Assembly (NCBI GenBank): GCA_016705335.1
Contig: JADIYN010000030.1
Span: 38,983 to 102,982 of the forward strand
Direction: 5' to 3'
Length of the DNA stretch: 64,000 nucleotides
Source: Draconibacterium sp.
GTDB taxonomy: Bacteria > Bacteroidota > Bacteroidia > Bacteroidales > Prolixibacteraceae
Positions 28,175 through 37,174 of the stretch are shown one piece after another. The position numbers and the translations under genes were made by a program. The notes under the pieces are model-generated. The model had not been told where the DNA came from. It saw only the letters and a list, made by a program, of their open reading frames with translations, and ran no database searches. Positions within the stretch are counted from its first letter, which is position 1. The number at the start of each line of letters is the position of its first letter.

Positions 28175-29658
28175 TCAGTTAACTTTCAGACTGTCATTCA
28201 TATCCCAGGTATAATTCCACATTTTCATGTAATCTGCTCCGGGCAAAAATTCGTCATTGGATTTTAACAATAATTCCTGTAGCTGGTTTTCAAGATCCGA
28301 CTGAATAAAAATCATTTCATCAGTACCAATCAAATTGTTCATTTGATAAGGATCTTCCAGATTATCGTACAACAACCATGGGCCGTTTAAATCACGAACA
28401 TAAGTAAACCGGGTTGTTCGCACTCCACGGTATTCACGCCCTCCAAACCCATAATTCCATTGATGAAACGGTACGGCGCACTGAATTAATACTGCTTCAT
28501 TAGCGGCTTTTTCTTTGCCTGTTATTATTTTTGAATAATCACTGCCTTCAACAGTTGCTGGAATTTCAATTCCCGACAATCCCAAAAGTGTTGGGAAAAT
28601 GTCAGGTGTATTTATTGGCATTTCGATTACTTTTTGGGAGTTCCCCAATTTTTCCGGATAACGCAACAGAAATGGAACAAGCAACGATTCGTCCCAGGGT
28701 TTTTGTTTTTTAATTTCCCCGTGTGAATAGAGCATGTCGCCATGGTCGGAAGTAAAAACAAAAATTGTGTTTTCTTCAATCCCGCAATTTTTAACCGCGG
28801 TTAACAGTTCTTTCATGCAATCATCAAGGGCTGCAATGTGTGCGTAATATCCGGCAATATCTTTTCGTGCTTTTTCACGCAATTCATCTGGCACATTTGG
28901 GCGCACTTTTATACTGTCAGGATTAAACATTTGTCTGTATTTTTCGGGTGCAGTTTCATAAGGTTCGTGTGGCGGGCCCCACGAAAGCATCAATAAAAAT
29001 GGCTTTTCTGATTTTGATTTTTCCGGATATAACCGATTGCCGATTTTGTTTGTGCAATTGCATCATATTCCGTCCATTTCAATCGTTCCGGTATATCTTC
29101 GTAATAAAATGAGTTATTGTAATCGTGGGTACACTCAAGAACCTGCCAAAAATCGAAACCTTGCCGGCGTTCTTTTGGGATAAATTTCATTCGGGCCTCG
29201 AATGTTTTCTCTCCGGGTTCGTGGCCATTTAAATGCCATTTGCCTATATATCCAGTTTCATAACCAGCTTGTTTATATACTTTACCTATTGTTGTTGCAT
29301 CGGGGTTCAAAGCTTTGTCGTTGTAAAAAACACCGTGAGTTAACGGATACTGTCCGGTTAATAAACTGGCTCTGTATGGGCAGCAAACCGGACATCCTGA
29401 AACAGCATTTGAGAAAACCACACTTTCTTTGGCAAACTGATCAATTGCCGGAGTTTTTACCTGTGAATTACCATTATATCCAACATCCTGTGCCCTCCAC
29501 TGATCGGCAAATACAAAAATAACATTGGGCTGTGGAGTATCTTTTACTCCACAGCCCAGTAACAAAAGAAAAATCAGAAAAAACGAAATCAACAACTGGA
29601 TAAAACTCGTGTAACCCGAAGAATTATTATCTGTTTCAGTTTTATCGCCGTCATTCAT
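28175..29658 (-). CDS. Sulfatase (arylsulfatase family S1), lipoprotein, one frameshift
   Basis: Residues 1-40 hold a hydrophobic signal with a lipobox-like LLLLGC. The metal-binding strand PNVIFVFADQW and the formylglycine motif CxPxR in CCPYRASLLTG (Cys92) define an S1 sulfatase; the second metal site is TSDHGDM. A one-base indel at about 28990 splits the gene; corrected, about 494 residues. Cys-type sulfatases need a formylglycine-generating enzyme encoded elsewhere. It probably desulfates a sulfated polysaccharide, but the S1 subfamily cannot be fixed here. Confidence 0.9.
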
Positions 29659-29663
29659 ATATT

Positions 29664-29765
29664 TTAGTATTTCGCTTTCTTTTCTCTTTTCTCAGCTTTT
29701 TTTTCTTTTGCAGTTTTTAACGGTTCTTTTTTAACTGTTTTTTTTGCATCCAATGATTTTGCCAT
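29664..29765 (-). CDS. Small Lys-rich protein, 33 residues
   Basis: Reads MAKSLDAKKTVKKEPLKT and continues AKEKKAEKREKKAKY, a strongly basic peptide with alternating Lys/Glu, ending 5 bases before the sulfatase start codon. Similar short Lys-rich proteins are, to my memory, common in Bacteroidota; I know of no function. It could bind nucleic acid or be a ribosome-associated peptide. The tight spacing to the sulfatase gene suggests a shared transcript. Confidence 0.55.
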   Translation of the reverse strand: MAKSLDAKKTVKKEPLKTAKEKKAEKREKKAKY

Positions 29766-29854
29766 GACTTCTAAATTTTAAGTGGTTCAACAATTTTAAT
29801 TCTGTTATCAAGCTTTACAAAACTAATTTCAATATCGAAATTTCCCATAAGAAT

Positions 29855-30829
29855 TTAAAGAAAAATATTGTTTTTTTCAGCAACTGACCTTATATAACTG
29901 GCAGCCAGAATATATTCTTCTTTGGTATTCAAATGTTCAAGCATCAACGGTATAATATTCAATTTCGACAGTTCTTTTAAATATACCGTGTAATTAAGTT
30001 TTCCGAGCCCGGCACGCACTTCGGGCAGGTGCGGCGTTAATTCGTCTTCAAGTAGCAAAATATCTTTGGCATGGCAACTTTTAATAAACGGGCCAAGTTT
30101 TTTAAATGCTTCTGAAATCATTTCGCCATTTTTAAAATATACCTGTGGACTGACCACCAGATTAACAGGATCGAGATGAACACCAAATCGTTCACGATCA
30201 ATTGCTTTTATTAATTTTTCATAAGAATCAACTGAATCAGGGTATGCCCATGGCATGGTTTCCAAAGCATAAAAAGTATTTTTTGGATTCACTGCATCAA
30301 TTATTTTCCGGGTTGTCTCCACAATCAAATCAAAAGTACCGGCTGTGAGATTGTCAATGTGCGGACCGGCCCATTTTTCAGGGTTTCGCGAACCACTAAT
30401 ATTTACGCAGCAATTGGCACCAATTTCATCAGCCAGTTGCAATGCGTTGATGCATTTTTCAATTGCTGCTTTGCTTTTCATATCATCAGGATCAATAGGA
30501 TTGCTCCAGGCCCCAACTTCGGCAACTATAATATTGGCTTTTTGTGCCGCGTTCTTATACAATTTTATTTCATCTGAACTTACTCCCGGTTGAACCGGAC
30601 AATAAGCTGCCTTATAATTTAATTCGTGAAGTGCTGAAATCCATTCTTCAGGATTACTGTATTTTGCGAAAACCGGGCCACCCAATTTTATATTTGTATT
30701 TTCCATATTCAATGATTTTGCCATTCCCGGAAATGCTGCAATGCCTGTTGCGGCGGTTAAAGATATTTTGAAAAGTTTCTGCGATCCATTTTTGTGTTGA
30801 TTTTGAATATTCATCATAAAATGTAACAT
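29855..30829 (-). CDS. Sugar phosphate isomerase/epimerase-like TIM-barrel protein, exported
   Basis: Up to 324 residues; Met codons at 30829, 30817 and 30814 are all possible starts, and I favour one of the latter two. A hydrophobic leader ISLTAATGIAAFPGMAKS resembles a Tat signal that has lost its RR, possibly through an undetected error. The barrel has NCCVNISGSRNPEKWAGPH, TFYALETMPW, FGVHLDPVNLV and KSCHAKDI, with Glu, His and Asp metal ligands of xylose isomerase-like enzymes. Related by fold to the gene at 23976 but not closely alike in sequence. Likely acts on a sugar acid or keto-sugar. Confidence 0.82.
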   Translation of the reverse strand: MLHFMMNIQNQHKNGSQKLFKISLTAATGIAAFPGMAKSLNMENTNIKLGGPVFAKYSNPEEWISALHELNYKAAYCPVQPGVSSDEIKLYKNAAQKANIIVAEVGAWSNPIDPDDMKSKAAIEKCINALQLADEIGANCCVNISGSRNPEKWAGPHIDNLTAGTFDLIVETTRKIIDAVNPKNTFYALETMPWAYPDSVDSYEKLIKAIDRERFGVHLDPVNLVVSPQVYFKNGEMISEAFKKLGPFIKSCHAKDILLLEDELTPHLPEVRAGLGKLNYTVYLKELSKLNIIPLMLEHLNTKEEYILAASYIRSVAEKNNIFL

Positions 30830-30899
30830 TGCACAGCGACAAATGCAATTTTCAATTTATTCTGAAAGCAAATAAAAATTAACGTTAAAGCAAAAAGAA

Positions 30900-30922
30900 G
30901 CGGCACCTTTTACAGATGCCGC
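30900..30922 (-). terminator. Terminator of the mtnA-mtnP transcript
   Basis: Minus strand: stem GCGGCA/TGCCGC with an 11-base loop followed by TTCTTTTTG. It lies about 140 bases after the mtnP stop and before the next gene. Confidence 0.6.
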
Positions 30923-31064
30923 CGGGAATAAGTCGTTGTTGTTAAACAACAGAAATATTTAATTCTATTTACAAAAAACATTGTTTCATGGCTTTGAAAC
31001 AGTACTTAAAGTTTAACAAATGCTATGCCAAAAAAACGCAAAGTAATATGTTAAGCAGCATATA

Positions 31065-31811
31065 TTACAACGAAGAAATCGTTTCATTCAGCAACCGGAT
31101 TACGTTATCAACGTTTTTATTAAAAACCCGCAATACTTCTTCCCAGCTAACCGGTTCTTCGTCCGTTTTCCAGCAATCGTAATCTGTACTTAGAGCAACT
31201 GCAGCGTAAGGAATTTTCAGTTCATTAGCCAAGATACACTCAGGAGCAACTGACATATTAATTACATCTGCGCCCCACAACCTGAACATTTTTGATTCGG
31301 CACGTGTTGAAAACCGGGGTCCTTCAATCGTTACGACTGTTCCTTTTTTATGATAATTCAGTTTTAATTCCGAAGCCTTCTGAATCAATTTCATTCGCAA
31401 ATCATTGTTAAACGGATCGGCCATTTGTGCATGGTTCAGTTCTCCTATATTAAATGAATCATGGAATGTAATTTTCCTGTGACGTGTAAAATCGATAAAC
31501 TGATCGAGGATTACCAAATCACCCCGACCAATTTCTTCGCGCAAACTTCCGCAAGCTGTAGTTGCCAATATGTGGGTACAACCTAATTCTTTGATTGCCC
31601 ACAAATTTGCACGGTTATTTACCTCGGTTGGTGGAATTGAATGGTCTCTTCCATGTCTCGATAATATAATTACATCAACACCTCCAATTTGTCCGGTTTT
31701 AAAGTTCGATGAAGTTTTTCCATAAGGAGTTTCAATGGTAGTTTCTCCATTATTTTTCAGAATATCAGGGTTTTCAAATCCCGATCCGCCGATGATTGCT
31801 ATTTTTTTCAT
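31065..31811 (-). CDS. mtnP: S-methyl-5'-thioadenosine phosphorylase
   Basis: Cleaves methylthioadenosine with phosphate to adenine and methylthioribose-1-phosphate. Intact, 248 residues. The phosphate loop GGSGF near residue 9, the signature RHGRDHSIPPTEVNNRAN, the TTACGSLRE segment and INMSVAPECILANE, which carries the purine and ribose contacts, place it in the MTAP branch of nucleoside phosphorylases. The substrate Asp in STDYDCW supports adenine specificity. Fifteen bases after mtnA in the same direction. Confidence 0.93.
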   Translation of the reverse strand: MKKIAIIGGSGFENPDILKNNGETTIETPYGKTSSNFKTGQIGGVDVIILSRHGRDHSIPPTEVNNRANLWAIKELGCTHILATTACGSLREEIGRGDLVILDQFIDFTRHRKITFHDSFNIGELNHAQMADPFNNDLRMKLIQKASELKLNYHKKGTVVTIEGPRFSTRAESKMFRLWGADVINMSVAPECILANELKIPYAAVALSTDYDCWKTDEEPVSWEEVLRVFNKNVDNVIRLLNETISSL

Positions 31812-31826
31812 GCTGTTGGTTTTCTA

Positions 31827-32930
31827 TTACTTCCTTTTTTCAGGGAATAAATTTAAAATACTCTCTCTTTCTCCTTTGCAAATACCGCGTTCAGTAATTA
31901 ATCCTGAAACTAACCTTGCCGGAGTAACATCAAACCCATAATTTGCAACCCCGCTTTTTTCAGGAATCAACCTCACGCTTTTTATTTCTGAACCTGTCCA
32001 ACCCTCAATTTCAGCTACTTCTTTTGGATCACGTTGTTCGATTGGAATTTCAGTCAACCCATTTTCAATCGTAAAATCGAAAGTAGAAGATGGCAAAGCA
32101 ACATAAAACGGGATATTATTGTCTTTTGCGGCTAGCGCTTTTAAGTAAGTGCCAATTTTGTTGGCTATATCTCCGGTTGCGGTGGTTCTGTCGCTGCCAA
32201 CAATAACCAAATCAACCAATCCGTGTTGCATTAAATGCCCGCCTGTATTATCTGGAATTATTGTATGTGAAACTCCTTCTTCACCCAGCTCAAAAGCAGT
32301 TAACCGGGCGCCCTGGTTGCGTGGACGGGTTTCATCAACCCAAACATGAACTGGAATCCCTTTTAAATGTGCTTTGTAAATTGGCGCGGTTGCAGTTCCC
32401 CAATCGATACAAGCCAGCCAGCCTGCATTACAATGTGTAAGTATATTTACCGTTTGTTTTTTTCGCTGAAAAATCTCTTCGATAATTTTTAAACCGAAAT
32501 CTCCTATTTTACTACTGAATTCGATCTCGGTTTCTTTTAAATCATTTGCTTTTTGAAGCAGCATCTTTTTAAAGTCTCTCTGTATTTTATTTTTGATAAT
32601 AAACTCCAACATCTCATCAACTGCAAAAGCAAGGTTTACAGCAGTTGGCCGCGATGATTTTAAGTAATCCGCCTTTTCGAAAATGTATTTTTCAAAATCA
32701 CCTTCCCCGAAGTTTAAAACGGCAAGATACATTCCGTAAGCAGCTGTTACACCAATTAAAGGTGCACCTCTGACTACCATTTCTTTGATTGCAAAAAATG
32801 CATCCTGAACAGTTTTTATTTCAAAAATTTCGAACTGAAAAGGGAGTTTTCGTTGGTCGATCACCTGAATAATTTCAGGAGTTTCATTTTTTAACCAGAT
32901 GGTTTGATAATGTTTATTTTGAATTTTCAT
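31827..32930 (-). CDS. mtnA: S-methyl-5-thioribose-1-phosphate isomerase
   Basis: Second step of methionine salvage, making methylthioribulose-1-phosphate, the product chain continuing elsewhere. Intact, 367 residues. The catalytic cysteine is in THCNAGWLA (Cys167) and the catalytic aspartate in VIVGSDRTTATGD (Asp247); RGAPLIGVTAAYG near residue 54 binds the phosphate. Related eIF2B-type proteins lack the Cys/Asp pair, so the assignment is firm. Transcribed with mtnP; the other salvage genes are not in the window. Confidence 0.95.
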   Translation of the reverse strand: MKIQNKHYQTIWLKNETPEIIQVIDQRKLPFQFEIFEIKTVQDAFFAIKEMVVRGAPLIGVTAAYGMYLAVLNFGEGDFEKYIFEKADYLKSSRPTAVNLAFAVDEMLEFIIKNKIQRDFKKMLLQKANDLKETEIEFSSKIGDFGLKIIEEIFQRKKQTVNILTHCNAGWLACIDWGTATAPIYKAHLKGIPVHVWVDETRPRNQGARLTAFELGEEGVSHTIIPDNTGGHLMQHGLVDLVIVGSDRTTATGDIANKIGTYLKALAAKDNNIPFYVALPSSTFDFTIENGLTEIPIEQRDPKEVAEIEGWTGSEIKSVRLIPEKSGVANYGFDVTPARLVSGLITERGICKGERESILNLFPEKRK

Positions 32931-33008
32931 TTGCTGAAATGTTGGAAGACCGGGAATGGATCAACGGCAGGTTTTACTTCCTGATTTATATTAGTAATTT
33001 GTTGTTTT

Positions 33009-33016
33009 TAAGTTTG
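33009..33016 (+). promoter_or_regulatory. -7 box (TAAGTTTG) of the HAD gene
   Basis: Exact TAnnTTTG match on the + strand, about 60 bases before the preferred ATG at 33076. The nearer ATG at 33019 would leave almost no leader, which is one reason to prefer 33076. Confidence 0.45.
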
Positions 33017-33075
33017 CAATGAAATTAAAATCAATGTTGCTTAATTTTTTAATTTCGCCAGCTAAAATAAATAAA

Positions 33076-33705
33076 ATGAAGATAGACCTAACGAATATTA
33101 AAAATATCATTTTCGATTTGGGCAGGGTTTTACTTAATCTCGATTTTGAAGCATCAATAAAAGCTTTTCAGGAATTGGGATTGCAAACTGATGTTTTGGA
33201 TAACAAACAGGCATATTCCGATCCGGTTTTTTATGAACTTGAAGTTGGTAAAATATCGCCAAAGGCGTTTTGCGATCGGGTTCGAAAAGTTTTAAATAAT
33301 CCTGAAGCAACTGATTTACAGATTGAAAATGCCTGGTATGCTATGATTCTGGATATTCCGGAGAACCGCGTGAAAGTTGTTCAGGATTTGAGCAGGAAAT
33401 ACAATATTTATCTTTTCAGTAATACAAACCAAATTCATATTGAACGTTTGCACCAATCATTTAAAGCTGAATTTGGCTTCGATTTTCCTTCGCTTTTTGT
33501 AAAAGATTATTATTCGCATGAAATTCATGAACGCAAACCTGATTTGATTTCATATCAAAAAGTAATCGAACTCTCGGGAATAAATCCGGAAGAATCGGTT
33601 TTTATTGATGATTTGGAAAAAAATATAATTGGCGCTCAAAAGGCAGGTTTAAAAACGTTCTGGCTGAAAAACGGAATGGAAATGACAGATATTTTTCAGG
33701 AATGA
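33076..33705 (+). CDS. HAD-superfamily phosphatase, YihX-like
   Basis: 209 residues from MKIDLTNIKNIIFDLGRVLL; this start gives the usual HAD N-terminus. Motif I is D-L-G-R-V, the form seen in YihX-type glucose-1-phosphate phosphatases where Gly takes the place of the second Asp. Motif II is LFSNTNQIH, motif III contains HERKPDLISY, and motif IV is VFIDDLEKNI. Probably a sugar phosphate phosphatase; substrate unproved. Convergent with the cyclophilin genes, with one base between the stops. Confidence 0.85.
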   Translation: MKIDLTNIKNIIFDLGRVLLNLDFEASIKAFQELGLQTDVLDNKQAYSDPVFYELEVGKISPKAFCDRVRKVLNNPEATDLQIENAWYAMILDIPENRVKVVQDLSRKYNIYLFSNTNQIHIERLHQSFKAEFGFDFPSLFVKDYYSHEIHERKPDLISYQKVIELSGINPEESVFIDDLEKNIIGAQKAGLKTFWLKNGMEMTDIFQE

Positions 33706-33706
33706 A

Positions 33707-35035
33707 TTATTTCAAAATTTTAACCTTCTTCAAACGAATATCTTCCAAAGGACGCCAGTCGTCATCGGTTTTTACCTGAACGATTTTATCTACTACTTCC
33801 ATTCCCGATATTACTTCACCAAAAACTGTGTAAGTTCCGTCGAGATGTGGGGCACCTCCAACAGATTTGTACGCTTGCCGCTGGGTTTCACTGAATTTGT
33901 AATTATTTTCCTTTTCAAGATCATCCAATTCTTTATCGGAATATTTTCGTCCGGAAACGATATAAAACTGTGAACCATCGGAACGAAGCCGTTCATTATT
34001 TGTATCAGGTTTTCGCGGAGAACCAATCATCCCCCGTTTGTGAAACAAACCTGGGACAATGTGCGCCGGAATTGTGTATCCCGGACCTTTGTATCCAACA
34101 ATATCACCCTTTTCGGCATAGCGTGTATCGGCGGCTCCGCTTTGGATACCAAAGTTTTTGATTACACGGTGAATAAGCAAACTGTCGAAAAAATGTTCTT
34201 TTGTAAGTTTTATAAAGTTGTCGCGGTATTCGTTTGTTTCGTTAAAAAGGCGGATTGTAATATTTCCTTCATCGGTTTCCAGAACCAATCCTTTGATACT
34301 TCTGTTTTCGGCTGCCACAGCTTCACTTGTGTTTGACCGCAATGATTCCATTGATGCAGGTGATTTTTGATTTTTCAAAAGTTGCGTAATAAAGTCGGAG
34401 GGGATTGCAAAACTCTGCATTTCATAACTTTCAACTGCCGAAAAAGCAACGCCAATTGCTTCTTTTGTAGATACAAAAATGGGCATTCCAAAATTCGATT
34501 TACGCACGCGGTTTGTAATTCTGTAAAGTTTTGTCCCTTTTACAGTTGCGAGGTTTAATAATTTGCCCGAAAAAAGCTGGATAATTTTTTCTGATGCCGG
34601 ATTTATGTAGCTTGTTTTAGCCGAATTTGGCGCAGTTCCTTCGAAAAGATTTATTGGTTTGCGTTTTACACTATCGCAATAAATTAAAATCAAGTCATTT
34701 ATGCGATCAACAGCAACAAATTTGTCGGCTTTAAATTTCACATTTTCATTTAGTGGAAAAAACACAATATTATTTACCCTGCTAACTAATGAGTAGGTTG
34801 TAACAATTATATTTTCGGCTACAAAAAATCCCTGACCTGATTCTAAAATACGGTTTCCATCAAAAGAATTAAATGTAACCACCGATTGCCTTATTTCTTC
34901 CCAATCGGAATTTGAGTTTTGCGAAGTTGTATTTTCGTTAGTTTTGTTTTTCTGTTCTGCATTTTTCTGATTCTCTTTTCCACCGCAGGAGAAAAGAATC
35001 GTCACCAAAAACATAAACTGAACAAATTTCGTCAT
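33707..35035 (-). CDS. Cyclophilin-type peptidyl-prolyl isomerase fused to an inactive trypsin-like domain, lipoprotein
   Basis: 442 residues. Lipobox FSCGG (Cys17). Residues about 45-225 look like an HtrA/trypsin-fold domain: GQGFFVAENIIVTTYSLVS and NDLILIYCDS align with the His and Asp regions, and KSNFGMPIFV with GNSGGP, but His is replaced by Ser and the catalytic Ser by Phe; only the Asp region is kept. Residues about 250-442 form a cyclophilin domain (ETDEGNITIRLF, IHRVIKNFGIQSG, DGTYTVFGEVISG) with an extra helical insert before the TVGG-like segment. Likely a periplasmic foldase whose N-domain binds but does not cut. Last gene of a three-cyclophilin operon. Confidence 0.8.
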   Translation of the reverse strand: MTKFVQFMFLVTILFSCGGKENQKNAEQKNKTNENTTSQNSNSDWEEIRQSVVTFNSFDGNRILESGQGFFVAENIIVTTYSLVSRVNNIVFFPLNENVKFKADKFVAVDRINDLILIYCDSVKRKPINLFEGTAPNSAKTSYINPASEKIIQLFSGKLLNLATVKGTKLYRITNRVRKSNFGMPIFVSTKEAIGVAFSAVESYEMQSFAIPSDFITQLLKNQKSPASMESLRSNTSEAVAAENRSIKGLVLETDEGNITIRLFNETNEYRDNFIKLTKEHFFDSLLIHRVIKNFGIQSGAADTRYAEKGDIVGYKGPGYTIPAHIVPGLFHKRGMIGSPRKPDTNNERLRSDGSQFYIVSGRKYSDKELDDLEKENNYKFSETQRQAYKSVGGAPHLDGTYTVFGEVISGMEVVDKIVQVKTDDDWRPLEDIRLKKVKILK

Positions 35036-35036
35036 T

Positions 35037-35846
35037 TCAATCTTTTAAAACTGTTACGTTGATTTTTATATCGGTAAACGGGCGGTTATTTTTATCGGTC
35101 GGAAGGGCGGCAATTTTATCAATCACATCAAAACCTGAAATACACTCGCCAAAAATTGTGAATTTTCCATCCAAATCTGGATAACCGCCAACTGTTGTGT
35201 ATGCCTCGCGTTGTGCTTCGCCGAATTCAAGCACGCCCGGGCTGTATCGGTAAGCCGTTTCAATTTTGTCTTTAACTTCCTGCGCAAGTTCACGAAATTC
35301 AGTAACCTTTTTTTCCTCTTTCAATTGTTTTAACTGTTCCCGAACTTCAGGTGTCATTATATTTTCTACAATTTTATTTCTGATTGGCCGGTTAACTGCA
35401 AGTTCCATTGTGTCAATCTCTCCCATTGTGTGAACCCGACCTTTTACAACATAGAATTGTGAAATATCGGATTGTTTGAAAGGATTGCTTTCATCGGGTT
35501 GGCGCGGAGCACACAATGCTCCTTTTTTATGGAAATGGTTCGATAATATCTCATCGTCAACAGTTTTGTCTGGATCACCGTATCCAATTCGTTTCCCGGG
35601 TGCAGCACCTCTTGAACTTTTTGAACCGCCTTGTATCAAAAAATCCTGGATAACCCTGTAAAACAGCGTTCCGTCATAATAACCTTCTTTGGCAAGTTCA
35701 ATAAAAGCATCGCGGTGTTTGGGCGTGTCGTAATACAATTTGAATTTCATTTTACCCAAATTTGTAGATATTTCAAAAACTTTCGATTGTGAAAAACCAA
35801 CAAAAGGGAAAATCATGAAAAGTAGTAATATGAGATAACGCACCAT
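35037..35846 (-). CDS. Periplasmic cyclophilin-type peptidyl-prolyl isomerase
   Basis: 269 residues, intact. Sec signal peptide MVRYLILLLFMIFPFVGFSQS. The cyclophilin domain has YRVIQDFLIQGG (canonical Arg, Phe, Gln of the active site), FHKKGALCAPRQP and YPDLDGKFTIFGECISG. Between the SQFYVVKGR strand and the TVGGYPDLDG strand lies an unusually long (about 70-residue) charged helical insert. One base separates it from the downstream cyclophilin and two from the upstream one, so the three are one operon and arose by duplication. Confidence 0.9.
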   Translation of the reverse strand: MVRYLILLLFMIFPFVGFSQSKVFEISTNLGKMKFKLYYDTPKHRDAFIELAKEGYYDGTLFYRVIQDFLIQGGSKSSRGAAPGKRIGYGDPDKTVDDEILSNHFHKKGALCAPRQPDESNPFKQSDISQFYVVKGRVHTMGEIDTMELAVNRPIRNKIVENIMTPEVREQLKQLKEEKKVTEFRELAQEVKDKIETAYRYSPGVLEFGEAQREAYTTVGGYPDLDGKFTIFGECISGFDVIDKIAALPTDKNNRPFTDIKINVTVLKD

Positions 35847-35848
35847 TC

Positions 35849-36669
35849 TTATTTTATAATTTCAATTTTCATCCGTACATTTTCCAACGGACGGTTTGCT
35901 TTATTCGTTTTTACCGCTGCAATTTTATCAAGAACATCCAATCCTTCCACAACTTCACCAAAAACAGTATATTCACCATCAAGCGAAGGATATCCGCCAA
36001 CAGTTGAATATATTTCGCGCTGTTCATCAGTTAAGGTAAACTGTGGACCGGCAGCATAAATGCTGTCAACTTTGGCCCTAAGTTCAGCAAGCAGAATATT
36101 AAAGCCGGCCGGATCATTTTTACCCCGTATCGAATCGAATTTGCTTTTTTCAACGTTAAATTGTTCACGCATCATCATTTCTTTGCGTTGGTTGTTAATA
36201 ATCACATTCATTGAATCCAATTCGCCAGGACGAAAAACTCTGCCTTGTACAATATAAAACTGTGATCCGCTTGATTCTTTCCCCGGATTTTTTGGTCCAC
36301 CAAGCCGCGCCGCCGCCAGAGCTCCTTTTTGTGAAAATGATTTGGGAGAATTTCGGCCGGAATAGTATAGCCTGGTCCGCCACTGCCCAACATTGCATCT
36401 GGTTCTGCGGTTTTCGAATTAGGGTCGCCGCCCTGTATCATGAAATTGCTCATTACCCTGTGAAACAATAAATCGTTATAAAACCCTTCTTTCGCAAGTT
36501 TTATGAAATTTTCCCTGTGTTTCGGAGTGTCGTTATACAATTTCACTTTGATTTCGCCAAAATCAGTTTTTATCGAAACTATTGTTTCATCCGTTTTATT
36601 GGCATTTCCGCCACATGAAACTACAACTGCATAAAGGGCGATTGCTATTAATAAAGCAAATCTTTTCAT
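35849..36669 (-). CDS. Cyclophilin-type peptidyl-prolyl isomerase, lipoprotein, one frameshift
   Basis: First gene of the three-cyclophilin operon. Lipobox VVSCGG; cyclophilin motifs FHRVMSNFMIQGGDPNS, GGPGYTIPAEI, NHFHKKGAL and YPSLDGEYTVFGEVVEG. A one-base indel near 36320-36330 breaks it after NHFHKK; the remainder continues in another frame with SGSQFYIVQGR and a charged insert of about 60 residues before the TVGG strand. Corrected length about 273 residues. Active-site Arg and Gln conserved, so probably an active periplasmic foldase. Confidence 0.88.
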
Positions 36670-36937
36670 TGATCAATTTTAGGTTTTAAACAACTATTTT
36701 TTAAATAAATTCGTGTAAAGATAAAAAGTTGAGGCAAAAATTTCGTCTCCAATTGTTAATTCAATATTTTTTTGAATAACGCGTTTTAAAATTATTAACG
36801 TGCAAAATACAAGCATTCAAGCAGATAACAAATTGATAAAAATAATATTATACTGAACGGTAATTTATTTCTTTAATTAATTCATATATTTGACCGATTT
36901 GCTTTTTTGTTCGAATAACTGAAGCAGTCAAAAAAAT

Positions 36938-37174
36938 ATGGAAGAGAAAAAAATAAGGCGCAATCTTTACCGCGTACTCCGTAAAACAGGAGTTCAAAAG
37001 AATAATATAAAACTCAATACATCATTTAATGATGATTTACGATTTGATCCGGTTGACTGGTCGATTTTTGCTTATTATCTTGAAGGAGTATTCAAAATTT
37101 CGATTGACGACGATGATTTGGGAAAACTGGAAACTGTGAAGAAAACAATTCAGTATTTGGGAAAATCAGCTTAG
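36938..37174 (+). CDS. Acyl-carrier-protein-like protein lacking the phosphopantetheine serine
   Basis: 78 residues aligning end to end with acyl carrier protein: helix 1, NTSFNDDL matching the ACP NASFVEDL, the helix-2 segment, and the closing TVKKTIQYL matching TVQAAIDYI. The D-S-L-D motif is D-P-V-D (Asp37-Pro38), so the serine that carries phosphopantetheine is a proline and the protein cannot hold an acyl chain in the normal way. Possible roles: a structural mimic, an ACP decoy or a regulator of acyl enzymes. It overlaps the S4 gene on the other strand by 4 bases and has no fatty-acid genes around it. Confidence 0.7.
   Translation: MEEKKIRRNLYRVLRKTGVQKNNIKLNTSFNDDLRFDPVDWSIFAYYLEGVFKISIDDDDLGKLETVKKTIQYLGKSA

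Noticed and set aside
19618..30829. Polysaccharide utilisation locus
   Set aside because: No SusC/SusD pair or hybrid regulator lies in the region.
36195..36398. Short minus-strand open frame in the third cyclophilin
   Set aside because: Product of the frameshift in that gene; no motif of its own.
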